From Cryptomeria japonica (taxonomy: Eukaryota > Streptophyta > Pinopsida > Cupressales > Cupressaceae): 64,000 bases of DNA. The position numbers were made by a program, and so were the translations under genes. This document shows positions 36,771 through 47,280 of the stretch, piece after piece. The stretch is taken from the NCBI RefSeq assembly GCF_030272615.1, contig NC_081414.1, forward strand, positions 3,037,501 through 3,101,500. Reading direction: 5' to 3'. The stretch's first letter is position 1. Each line of letters starts with the position of its first letter. Below the pieces are notes generated by a model. That model was not told the DNA's origin, searched no databases, and saw only the letters and a program-made list of their open reading frames with translations.

Positions 36771-37090
36771 GAAGAGATACCAGTTATGAACTTGATGGAT
36801 CACAAACGAATGAAGAGCGAGATGTTCAGCTTGATTTGAAGTGATGAAACTGAACAGATTGATCAAAGTGATACCGATCCTGAACTTGATTGAACCAGGA
36901 TCGATGAAGAGCAAGATACCGATCTTTGAGTACCGATCTAGAACTTGATTGAACTAGAATTGATTGAAAAAAGAGATAAAACTGATTCCAAACTTGATTG
37001 AACAAGAACCGATTGAGAAAAGAGAATGTCCAACTTGATTTGATGCAATCAAACTGAACACCGATTTGAATTGAGCATGTGATCACTATC
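36771..37090. repeat. Degenerate tandem repeat, about 50-65 bp period
   Basis: AACTTGATTGAAC or close variants recur near 36792, 36832, 36890, 36945, 36998 and 37040, interleaved with ACCGATC and GATTGA. Spacing is uneven. It lies upstream of the PMD pseudogene. Confidence 0.6.
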
Positions 37091-37685
37091 AAAAAGACTC
37101 TTTAAACCCTTGATTAGTTTAAACAAATAACTAGCTTGATGAGGTGCGATGACACTGACATGCCCCTAGAGATTGATTCAATTTGAAGAACCTCAATTTG
37201 ATGATGCGATAAAGTTGAGATTGCCCCTAACAATGAGGTCTTGTTTGATTAATCTTTGATTTAAAAGATTTTCTGGTCGACTTTTTGATGAAGATTTGAA
37301 AAAAAACAAAAAAAACTCAACTTTTGATGATGTGATCACTAATAACGTTGATGTAATGAGCATGCCCCCTTGGGAGCGAAATCGAAAGATAGCAAGATCG
37401 CAGTGATTTTAGGCAATTCGAGCGATACAAAGATTTAACGATGATAATCTGAGCACGGAGAATGATTTTAAGAATTAATTTGAGATCAGAGTTGATTTAG
37501 AAAAGATTTGAGTGCAAAGTGACTTGAAGTTTGAAAGTGCCAAGTGGGCAACATTGTGAGATTTTGACTAGAAAAATGATCTCAGATTTTGATTTCGGTC
37601 CTGAAAATGGACTAAGGATCGTCGATTTAGCTAAGAGTACAAATTTTATGTTTATCGGAGCAAGCTTGAAAATTAGGGTTTCGCC

Positions 37686-37693
37686 TATATAAG
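37686..37693 (+). promoter_or_regulatory. TATA box upstream of the PMD pseudogene
   Basis: TATATAAG sits in CGCCTATATAAGGGG, followed by a pyrimidine-rich leader and an ATG at 37768. A perfect donor, GTAAGT, is at 37842 and an acceptor-like TTTTTGTAG ends at 38295. This would fit a short first exon and a ~450-bp intron before the PMD start. The ATG at 37768 would not be in frame with PMD as the sequence stands, so the exon may be untranslated or altered. Confidence 0.45.
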
Positions 37694-38340
37694 GGGTTAA
37701 ATGTGTCATTTTCAATTCATTTTTACCTCTCAAAGTTCAAATTTTCAAAAACCTTCTCTAGAGAAAAATGGCAATTCTCGTTCAAGATCATCGATTTGAG
37801 CACCAGAGATGACATAATCGACCTCGAAACTATCCCCAGCAGTAAGTGATCGATCTTAAGCCTCTTTAATTTCTATTTTTTTTGAATTTTTCGTTCTAAG
37901 TTTCGTTTAAGTTCGTCCCTTGTTGTTTTATCGTTTCGTCAAGTAGGGTTTCTCATACGAGTAACTGCTTAAATTTCTTTTCTCGTATAGTAATGTATGG
38001 TTTATCGTATGTTGTATACCCTTGTATCATACAAACTTGTTCATCATAGACCCTTTTATCGTCTGGCATATCATATTGTCTCGTATGGGATAGTTTACTC
38101 ATACGAGGTGTAATCTTTACTCGTATGCGTTTTTGCCTTTCTATGGTAACTCGTATGGGAAATAATGATTATGTTTAAGGGTCCAATCATCAATTTTTTA
38201 TTTTCAATTTTGTAATTTTGAATTGTTTAGTACTTTTGACACATTCCTAGCTTAAATTCGATCGCATAGTGATGATTTTTTGTTCATTTTTGTAGGTTCA
38301 ATTGGCAGATATATAGTTCAGATGTAACTATCCACCTACC

Positions 38341-39939
38341 ATGAGATTAGTATGGGACTTGTCAGACACACATAGAGATCACATTAGGTTGTGTGGATTC
38401 AAATACTTGCTTGGGATACTTGATATCCATGTGAACCATGGTTTATTGATAGCTTTAGTTGAGTGATTCCATAGCGAGCATAACATATTCCACCTACTGA
38501 CTGGGGAGTTGACTATCAATCCTGAGGACATATACAAGATATTAAGGATTCCCTTTGTTGGAGATAAGGTGGATTATGACTCCACTCCTTGATAGGGCAT
38601 TGAGGCTCTTAGACGTATTTTTCAGGATGACACCATCCTAGATCGTTCTCTCACCTGGGATTATCTTTTGATCAAATATGAAGCAAAGTTCCCTCTCCCA
38701 TGTGTTTTGGCTGGTATTATAGGCTTCTTCGTGATGCCAGATAGAGGACAATAGGGATTTTTGTATGGATGGGGTAGGATGTTAGAGAGAATGCTTACTC
38801 ATCCCATGAGGTTAGGTTGGGGCTCTTATTTATTAGCTCATATGTACCATGAGATGCATGAGATCGCCTATAGAGGGGCAAAGTGTATGGTGATTGGTGT
38901 TTTAGTTTTGCAGATTTGGGCTTGGGAGTATATCCTATTTTGTAGGTCAATTGTAGATGATGTGCGACAAGAGGGTCAACCTATTATATATAGATATGTA
39001 GGTTATATCACACAACCTCACCTAGGGAAGATCGACTTTTGGAGGAGACAACTAGATGACCTAATAGCAGTAGTGTGGAGACCATACAAGGGTCTGGAGT
39101 TGTGGGATGATTGGAGGAGACAATGGAGAGATATGTTTATGATGCAGCCCCTTATTGACATATCTTCTATTATTATTGAGTGTTTTGTATTGAGTAGGGT
39201 TCTGAGGTAGTATGGGAGGCCACAAAGTATCTCCTAGGAGTTTACAATTTATGCCAGATTTGTTGATGAGGTGAGGCAAGGATGGGCTCCTAGACTGTCA
39301 TATTCTCTGGCCATGCAGGAGTTAGCACGATTACAACCACAACATTGGGAGTATTTGGAGGATGTTGCAGATGTGGGGGTAATTCCCTTGTTTAGGGATT
39401 GGTTCTAGAGACACCCATTCCCTCAATTCATAGATCCCAAAGAGAATTCTCCTCATATAGACGAGGGTGATGATTTTCCTGCTTGATCTCAGAGAGAGGT
39501 GACACCTAAGAGGATAGGGGGTGATCCTGGTGCGAGTAGCACCAGAGCAGCTGTTGCAGGACAACATCATCGGAGAGAAGAGGGAGGATTGTTGGGAGAA
39601 GTTGCTGGAGATATGGGTGGTGGTAGGGGAGTAGAGGCCATAGTAGATGTGGAGATGGGTGAGGTAGTGGTACCTAGTGGTGAGGAATCTCCTAGATAGG
39701 TACAACAGAGGCGGGAGGATTAGGCTAGCGGAGGTGAGGAGGGAGGAGCAGGAGGGCAAACACCTGCTGACATCATCCATGCCTTGAGAGGGAGAGTTCG
39801 TGGACTGCAGACATAGCTGAAATTTTCTTAGTCTCAGATACCGGAGTGAGATCGATAGGTCTAGAGCTTGAGAGCAGAGCATGATAGCCTTCAACGCAAG
39901 GTTGTTGAGCAGGGCAACGTATTATGTAGTAGCCTATAG
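38341..39939 (+). pseudogene. Plant mobile domain (PMD) protein pseudogene, main part
   Basis: The frame from the ATG at 38341 gives MRLVWDLSDTHRDHIRLCGF, then HLLTGELTINPEDIYKILRI, GWGSYLLAHMYHEMHEIA and VLVLQIWAWEYILF. This is the order of boxes in the PMD fold (Pfam 'plant mobile domain', known from the Arabidopsis MAIN/MAIL proteins and from many transposons). An acidic Gly/Glu-rich linker and a coiled coil (HALRGRVRGLQ, then SLRAEHDSLQRKVVEQ) follow. The frame stays in register for 533 codons but has 16 stops: 12 TAG, 4 TGA and no TAA. E4 cuts it at 39940. PMD proteins act in the nucleus in gene and transposon silencing; whether this copy was a host gene or transposon-borne cannot be told. 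Confidence 0.82.
39935..39939. repeat. Target-site duplication of E4 (left copy, TATAG)
   Basis: TATAG precedes the LTR start TGTAGTACCCC and is repeated at 52742-52746 right after the other LTR's end. Confidence 0.93.
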
Positions 39940-41739
39940 TGTAGTACCCCTCCTCGTTTGAACTTATTAGACTTATATGACATTATTTCATGCTTTATCT
40001 AGATATGAGATGCATAATTTATTTGCAGTATTTCAGTACTTGTGATTTATGGCATTTTATGGATTATTGCTATGTACTGACACTATTTTATCTATGCAAT
40101 GTGAAATTATATGTTGTGTGTCTGCAAGTGTATTGGATGCAAGGGGATGATTTTCCTTCACTCACTTCGGTCAGACAGGGAATGTCGCGATTCTCCTTCA
40201 TCGGTGTGCATGTCGTGTTTTCTATATTGTATATATGCATGTGTGGTTTGGTGATGTAGGATATTGCAGGTACAAGTACTGGGTAGGTATAGGGTATCGT
40301 CTCCACCTGGCTTCACAGGTCTGAGCATGCCTTATATTTGTTCGATGGAAGTGGAGGAGATAGCAGTTGACCTTATTTTACCAGTTACACTCTTGTGAGT
40401 GTCATCAATTGGTCATCCTGTCAGTTTGTTCGGCCTTCGTATTTTGTCGTTTGACCTTTTTATGAGTCTTTGCTTGGGGTTTGCTTAGTTTGTGTGCTTA
40501 GTAGATTTAATTAATTAATTAAATTTATGGAGTTATCTCATAGTTATTATTTTTGAATTATGTATTTTATGCATTGAAATTATAAATTTAGTTAATTAAA
40601 AGAAATTATTAAATTAGATTGCAAGTTGCATTGTATTCGAATTATATCTTATTTAAATTTTAGTGAAAAATAAATTAGATTAATTTCATTTATTGTTTCC
40701 TAGAATTTTAAATAAATAAATGAATAAAAGAATAAATTAGAATTAAAGTATTGTTTTATTTTCTTTGTTTAGAAAATTAATTAATTTGCATGAGAAAAGA
40801 AAAGAAAAGAAAAAGATTTTTGCTTATTGCATGTTAATTTATCCCTTTGTTAGGAATTAGAAAAGAAAAGAAAATTGATTTTATTACTAAAATTAAATAT
40901 TAGGGTTTTTGGGGAAAAATATGTGCAACCTAAAATTTTAGGTTAAAAAAGGATACATCTTTCTCTTTTTGGTACACAAGAAGGAGGCAGAGATTTTGGA
41001 AGAAAAATTATTTTGGAAGCAATATTTTGTTAAAGAAGAAATTATTAGAGGATTGCTGGAAGAGGGATTGGCTTGGATAACCGGTACAAGACTGAGTTCT
41101 TCCAAGTGAATCTTCCAGGAAAGCTATACAGGTTGGGTGACCTCTTCTAGTTGTTTTTAAAGAAAATATTTTATTTCTTCCCTCTTTCAGAATGATGTGT
41201 GTTAAAAATATTTGTCAAATCCAAAACCCTTTTTGATTATTTCATGTTTTGGCTAAAATTCATTCCTGAAATTAATTTTAGTTTATGGAAAGAAGTAATT
41301 TACTGGTTGTTTGTGGATTAAAATTTGTGAGGATTTTGGAGAAGTTATTCTGGCAAATTTTGCCAAGATTTTTACTATGCATGAAAATTGCAAGTTTTGG
41401 GAGAAAATGGGATTTACCAGAGAAAATATTTCCTCTTGTTTGGTTTTTGTTTCAATATTTTCCTATGGTTGTTCGGTCAATATTTGTACATCTCTGTGTA
41501 ATTATTTAGTTACTTTGATAATGAATTTAATTTTAATTAAATTTATTGGGTTATTAAAAGTTACGGGGAAATTGTTTTATTTTATTATTTTGGAGAAAAT
41601 TTGTATTAATTAGATTCCCTGGAAATAAATTTTATTGGAAATAAAATTTAATGTTTTTAGGTTATTGAAATTTAATATTTTTAGGTTATTGAAGTTTTAA
41701 AAAAAAAATTAATTAAAAAAAATGGGGGATGTGGAGCCT

Positions 41740-41930
41740 GCTACCCCATGGTAGTTGCTGCTACCGTAAGGCAGCAGCGCCACCCCAAGGTAGCGCCTGC
41801 TACCTATGGTATCAATGCTACCATAAGGTAGCTACTGCTATCATATGGTAGCATCGCTACCATGAGGTAGCAACTGCTACCCTATGGTAGCAGTGTTGCC
41901 GCAAGGTAGCACTTGCTACCATACGGTAGC
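41740..41930. repeat. Array of ~10 short palindromes GCTACC-N4-GGTAGC (5' LTR copy)
   Basis: Consecutive units such as GCTACCATAAGGTAGC, GCTATCATATGGTAGC, GCTACCATGAGGTAGC and GCTACCCTATGGTAGC, each 16 bp, are separated by 3-4 bases (period about 19-20). Arms are conserved while the central four bases vary. The array is GC-rich in an AT-rich LTR and ends just before the TATA box, which suits an enhancer or a repeated protein-binding site; that role is inference. Confidence 0.93.
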
Positions 41931-41948
41931 AAGGGGGAGGTAGCCATG

Positions 41949-41958
41949 TATATATAAA
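41949..41958 (+). promoter_or_regulatory. E4 LTR TATA box
   Basis: TATATATAAA follows GTAGCCATG; the partner at 50850-50857 reads TATAAATA. Transcription would begin about 30 bases downstream, so most of the 4-kb LTR from here on would be leader RNA. Confidence 0.7.
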
Positions 41959-42182
41959 ACTGCACCATCTTTTGTGATTGCTCTTCGAAGTTGATTATTT
42001 TGGTTCTTTTCAGTTATTTAAATTTTAATATGTTTTAAAAATATATTATATATATATAGTATTTTTTGTGGGTTATTATGTTATTTTGGAAATAAAAGTT
42101 ATTTCAAAATTAAATCTTTTTATTTTTATTTTTTATTATTATATATTTTAATGTGATATAATTATATAATATTATATTCGAA

Positions 42183-42184
<2 letters not shown>

Positions 42185-42274
<90 letters not shown>
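42185..42274. repeat. (AT)n microsatellite, 90 bp
   Basis: A pure AT run in the E4 5' LTR; the matching tract at 51090-51133 is about half as long and has a G interruption. Confidence 0.95.
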
Positions 42275-42277
<3 letters not shown>

Positions 42278-43902
42278 TGTATGTAATTATATTATACTAT
42301 TATATATAATTTAGAATTTGGAATTTAATTTAGATTATTGATATAATTTAATCGAGATATTTGTAAATTAATCATGAATACATAATTAGGGGGTTAATTT
42401 TTATGTGATTTTATTTAACCTTATTGGATAAATGACAACATTGATTTCCTTGCATTAATATAGTTGTATTTTCTTATTTTCTGAAAAATCTTTAATTGCA
42501 AGTATTTTATGCTTTTGGCTGTTTAAAGAAAAGATTGCTTGTATTAGGATCTTGTGTAAATGGCATTTGCAGTCAAGCTTAATTTCATTGCAATTCTGGT
42601 TGAGTTGTCATTATGTCATATGTTGTTATACCCCCTTGGTGAGGTGTTGTTGTATAACCCTGTTGATGTGAGACATTGTGTGTTTGTTCCAAATGGTCAA
42701 TCCTGGGTTAGTGATTGTGTATCCTTCACCTGTGGTTTGTCAAGATTAGATATGGTTGTCTGTTTCACCATAGAGTTCTCATAGAGGGACCTTTCTTGTT
42801 AGTGTCCTATGAGAGAGAGTGTCTTTCGAACGAGGGCCGCGCCCGAAGTGGATGGCAGGATAACCCCTCGAAAGTCAGTTAAGAAGTGATAACGTAATAA
42901 TTGATTAGGAGGTGGGTAGATTAAATATTAATTAAGATAATATGCCTCGCACATGGTTGAGTGCTTGTATAGGCTCAGGATGTGGTGAGAAGGCCTGGAA
43001 TGGCAAACCTATTACCTTGTCTTCATGAAAGGATTGGTAGGGTCCGCATGAGGCTTAGATGGAGCTGGAGGTTTGGGAGAGGTTACCAGGATAACCTAGG
43101 ATGGGGGCTGAGACCTATGGAGGCCTACTAGGGTAACCACCTTAAGCCATGCGATGACACTCTCTCCTTAGAGTCACTAGTGTTTGTGAGTTGAGTCACA
43201 TGGATGTTTGCAAAGTCATGTAGTTCTATCGTACTTGCCTTATTTTGCTTTCTTGAGGATCTTCTACTATCTCCTAGCATGGTGGGGTGGTTCCATTTCG
43301 GGATCACATGGTCAGGTGGTAGTGCCACTTCCCATCGGATGTTCTGGATTGTATCTTCAGGCGAGGAAAGGCTTCGCTGGTGTTTCTTGGTTTGTGGTTC
43401 ATGTACCAGCTCTTGTTCATGATCATTGTTTAGTTGAGACCTTGTGGTCATTGTATCAAACTTTTATGTAACCTTGATATTGTACCTTTTGGATTCCTTG
43501 GTATTTTTGGAAGCCATGTATATATGGATATTGTAATATTATATTGGTGGAATGTATGTAAATTCAGTTGCTTTAATCTTTTGTATGTATGATCTATGGG
43601 AAAATAAATGCATTGGAATACTTTGATTCTTTCATTATGGAATTTAGATGTATGTGTATGTTTTATCTTAAGCATTTCATTTTCCTAATTAGAATGACTA
43701 TTGAATTAACCATGGTGTTAATATAATCTATGAATTAATCTTTGTTGGTAACCCTTAGGAAATCATGTGTTAGTCTTCCGTTGTGTTATTAAACGTGTTA
43801 TTGTTATAATTAATGCACTTAATCTTTTAAAAAATAAATATTTCACCTTTAGTTTCCTAGTTGTGTTGTTTTCCTTTAGGGTTCCTGGTGGGGCATTACA
43901 TT

Positions 43903-43916
43903 TGGTATAAGAGCCC
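43903..43916 (+). promoter_or_regulatory. E4 primer-binding site (initiator tRNA-Met type)
   Basis: TGGTATAAGAGCCC begins two bases after the LTR end GGCATTACA; it differs from TGGTATCAGAGCCC at one base. Confidence 0.9.
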
Positions 43917-44053
43917 ATATTTCAACACTGGGTACTCTGGGTTTGTAGTGAGCCCATTCAGTTTGACCTTTTTACTTAGGTCTTAATGTTTGTGTTTCTC
44001 TTGTCTTATCCTTGCCGTGATCTGAACCGTTTTCTCTTTTGTGGTGCTAGGTC

Positions 44054-45350
44054 ATGGCTAGGAAAGCTAGGGGAGGTGGTCGTATGGGTGGTCGCAAAGG
44101 AGGCAGAGGTGGAGGATGGGGCCGTGGTTCTGACTGTCACTGTCCTTCACCACCACCCACTCATGTGAGTGTTGAGCCAGAACAGTCAGTTCATCAGGAT
44201 CCTCATCATGCAGGAGAGCAGGTTCCCAAAAGGGAAGAGCTGAGACAGATGTTTCAGGAGGTTCTGGTTAGGTTAGGCCCCAGGCCTGAGGTTGATCATC
44301 CTATTCATGCTCAGGTTGAGAAGTCGCATCAGCATGTTCCAAAGGAGAGAGAGAGGGAGAGATCACCCAGGAGGAGGGAGATTCCAGCTAACCAAGATCC
44401 ACCTTCCTTGGGTGTCATAAAGGACTTGATAAGGTCCAACCCTCCCTTCTTTGATGGTATGGGTACTGGTCTTGAGGCAGAGACTTGGCTTATCAGTTTG
44501 GATCGGTGTTTTGCTATGTTCCCATACAGTAGCAACACCAAGGCGAGATGTGCTATCATGCGTCTCGATAGTTTTGCTTTGATCTGGTGGAGACTAGAGG
44601 AGGAGAAGATCGATGTGTGCATTAACACTGTAACATGGGTGCTATTTCTAGAGAGATTCAAGGCACAATTTCTCTCACCCCAGTGGAGGCAGACTCGGGC
44701 AGATGAGTTATATGCCTTGCATCAGTATGGTATGATAGTATACCAGTATGAGCATAGGTTCAATGAGCTTAAACAGTATGCCAGGATTGGTAATGATGAG
44801 GCTATGCTTGTTCAATACTTCTTGAGGGGTTTGAATGACCACATCAGTGGTGGTGTGAGAGTGTTTGAGCCACCTTTAGTTGAGATAGCCGTGGCGAAAG
44901 CCAGATTGGCTGAGCTAAACCTTAGTCATGCACTTGGTGGTCAGTCAGGTGTGCAGATAGGGAGTGCACCTTCTAGTGGGAATAGAGCTCAGGGAAATCA
45001 GTCCCAATCAGTTGCACCATTTAGGACTCCTCAGGCACCCGCTAAGGGTGGACAACAACAACAACAACAACAACCATCAAAACTGAAATAGTTCCAGGGC
45101 CAACAAGGTGGCAACTCTCAATATAGGAAGAACATGAACTGGCAGAGAGGAAAATAAGGCCCTTCAGGGCAGTCCTCACAGAGTGCATCTCATGCCCCTA
45201 GCTGGGGAAGTTTTCAGCAGTTTAGTGGGCTGACAGGTAATAGAGGACCAGGTAGAGGAGCTTTCTTTTCTTGTGGGTAGTTTGGTCACATAGCCGTGCA
45301 GTGCCCTCATCATTTCCACCATACAGGTAGTCAGAGGCCAGCACCATCAG
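44054..45350 (+). pseudogene. E4 gag pseudogene
   Basis: The start at 44054 gives a basic, Gly/Arg-rich MARKARGGGRMGGRKGGRGG. The capsid-type core has FFDGMGTGLEAETWLISLDR, FLERFKAQFLSPQWR and MIVYQYEHRFNELKQYARIG. A Gln-rich tract precedes a stop at 45089. In the same frame past further stops the zinc knuckle reads FFSCG-stop-FGHIAVQC near 45275: the first cysteine is now phenylalanine and a TAG replaces the residue after CG. It would have bound and packaged element RNA. Confidence 0.85.
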
Positions 45351-45900
45351 AGCCTATAGTGGGAGATGCAGGGAGATCCCATAGAGTGTTTGTAGTGGTG
45401 GATGACCACCAAGTTGATCATCAGGGTACAATTATTGAGGCAGTAGGTATGTTGCATGGAATCCCTATCTGTGTACTTTATTTCATTCCTTCATCCATTG
45501 TGGAGTGGTGCGGACTTGCATCTGCTAAGTAGGCGGATAGGTGGCAAGTAGAGTTGGCTATAGGTGTCCAGGTTTCTGTAGATGCCTTTATTCCCAGTTG
45601 TGAGTTGGACCTAGGAACCATAGTTACCTCAGTTGACCTTCGAGTCATTCCTTTGGGTTCTTATGGAGTTCTATTGGGAATGGATTGGCTTTCATCTCAT
45701 GGTGCTCGTGTAGACTGTCGCAAGAAGACAATGGAGTGTTTAGATGACCTTGGCAAAGAAGTGGAGATTGTTGGAGTTTAGATACCGATATCCCTACGTA
45801 TGATCTCCTCTATGCAACTTAAGCGGTGCATGCGTAGAGGGTGTCAACTTTTTGCAGTTACTCTTGAGGATGTGGATGCGTCAAAGAGTCGAGAAATCAC
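45351..45900 (+). pseudogene. E4 protease, catalytic segment missing
   Basis: In the gag frame, GTIIEAVGMLHGIPICVLYF is followed directly by IPSSIVEWCGLAS. In Del/Tekay proteases a D-S-G-A-T-H-S segment stands between those two parts, so about seven codons seem to be deleted in frame. The rest of the fold is there: VSVDAFIPSCELDLGTIVTS and VLLGMDWLSSHGARVDC. It cannot have been active in this state. Confidence 0.75.
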
Positions 45901-47280
45901 TCTTGATGGTCACCATATTCTTTGAGAGTATGCTGATGTGTTTCCATTGGATATTCCTGGTATGCCCTCGAAGCGAGACATAGACTTTCACATTGATTTG
46001 GTTCTTGGTGCAGAACCTATTTCAAGAGCTACATATCGGATGACTACTCAGGAGTTGAGTGAGTTGAAATTATAGATAGAGGAATTGTTGGCCAAGGGGT
46101 TCATTCGTCCTAATGTTTTCCCTTGGGGTGTGCCTGTTATCTTCGTTAAGAAGAAAGATGGTTCTCTTCGATTATGCATTGATTACCAATAGTTGAATAA
46201 GGTAACCATCTGGAATCGATATCCATTGCCTCATATAGATGATCTTTTTTATTAGGTTAAGGGAGCCAAGGTGTTCTCTAAGATTGACCTAAAATATGGA
46301 TACCATCAGTTGTGCATTCAGGATACAAACATTCATAAGACAACGTTTGGTTCTCATTATGGTCACTATGAGTTCACAGTGGTGCCGTTTGGGTTGACAA
46401 ATGCGCCTTCAATTTTCATGAGCCTCATGAATAGGGTTTTTCGCACCTACCTAGATCATTTCGTCATTGTATTCTTGGATGACATTCTGATTTACTCTAG
46501 ATCTATGGAAGAGCATGAGGGTCACTTACGTCAGGTATTGTAGTTTTCGAGGGAGAATCAACTTTATGCCAATTTGGCGAAGTGTGACTTCTTCCAGCTA
46601 GTCTGAGGTAAATAATCTTGGTCATGTGGTTTCGGGAGAAGGTATATCCATGGATCCTTCAAAGATCCAAGCCATTGTTGATTGGCCAGTGCTGACCAAT
46701 GTTTCAGACGTTAGGAGTTTAATGGGTTTGGTCGGATATTACCATTGCTTTATTCAGGGCTTTTCTTAGATAGGACACTCGATTACTTCTCTTTAGAGGA
46801 AAGGGAAGAAGTTTGTTTGGTTAGAGCAGTGTGAGGCAACTTTTCGTACCTTGAAGGAACTCCTTGTCAGTGCTCCGATTTTGGTAGTTCCTAATCCGTC
46901 TAGAGATTTTATGGTATGCACAGATGCCTCTTTGGAAGGTATAGGTGCAGTTCTTATGCAGGATGGATGTGTGGTTTCTTATGAGTCTCGCAAACTCAAG
47001 AACCACAAGTTGAACTATCCAGTTCACAATTTAGAGTTGGCAGCTGTAGTTCATGCTTTGGTTAGATGGCAGCATTTCCTATTAGGGCGTCGGTTTGAGC
47101 TGCATAGTGATCACCACAGTCTACATTATATATTCACGCAGCCGAATTTGAATGCTTGACAGTGGAGATGGATGGAATTCCTCTGTGAGTATGATTTTGA
47201 GGTTCATTATATTCAGGGGAAAGAGAATGTAGTGGCAGATGCTTTGAGTCATAGGCGGCATGAAGTTTTAGCATTGTCCC
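45901..47280 (+). pseudogene. E4 reverse transcriptase and RNase H, broken
   Basis: RT reads [59 protein letters not shown] and the catalytic [19 protein letters not shown] (46470-46530). A frame change near 46600 separates it from LGHVVSGEGISMDPSKIQAI and RNase H: FMVCTDASLEGIGAVLMQDG, RKLKNHKLNYPVHNLELAAV and FELHSDHHSLHYIF. Stops are mostly TAG at places where Gln is expected, for example DYQ-stop-LNKV for the usual D-Y-R-Q-L-N. Confidence 0.9.

Larger units (their letters stand above)
39940..43900 (+). repeat. E4 5' LTR (3961 bp)
   Basis: Closely matches 48775-52741. It has a TATA box, TATATATAAA at 41949-41958, 18 bases after the palindrome array. It carries a 90-bp AT tract (42185-42274), where the other LTR has about 44 bp. 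It lacks ~58 bp, present at about 48805-48862 in the partner, between two short AGACT repeats. No convincing gene lies inside. Confidence 0.93.

Noticed and set aside
41285-41613. Frames of 74-100 codons in the E4 LTR, repeated at 50089-50416
   Set aside because: Same LTR sequence twice; the frames differ between the two copies and resemble nothing known.
41740-41930. CRISPR-like array (short regular repeats)
   Set aside because: The units are palindromes with 3-4 base gaps and no unique spacers, inside a plant LTR and copied in both LTRs.
43128-43471. Frames on both strands in the E4 LTR, similar ones at 51965-52262
   Set aside because: Overlapping frames on both strands in an LTR, with no start context or domain; probably leader RNA.
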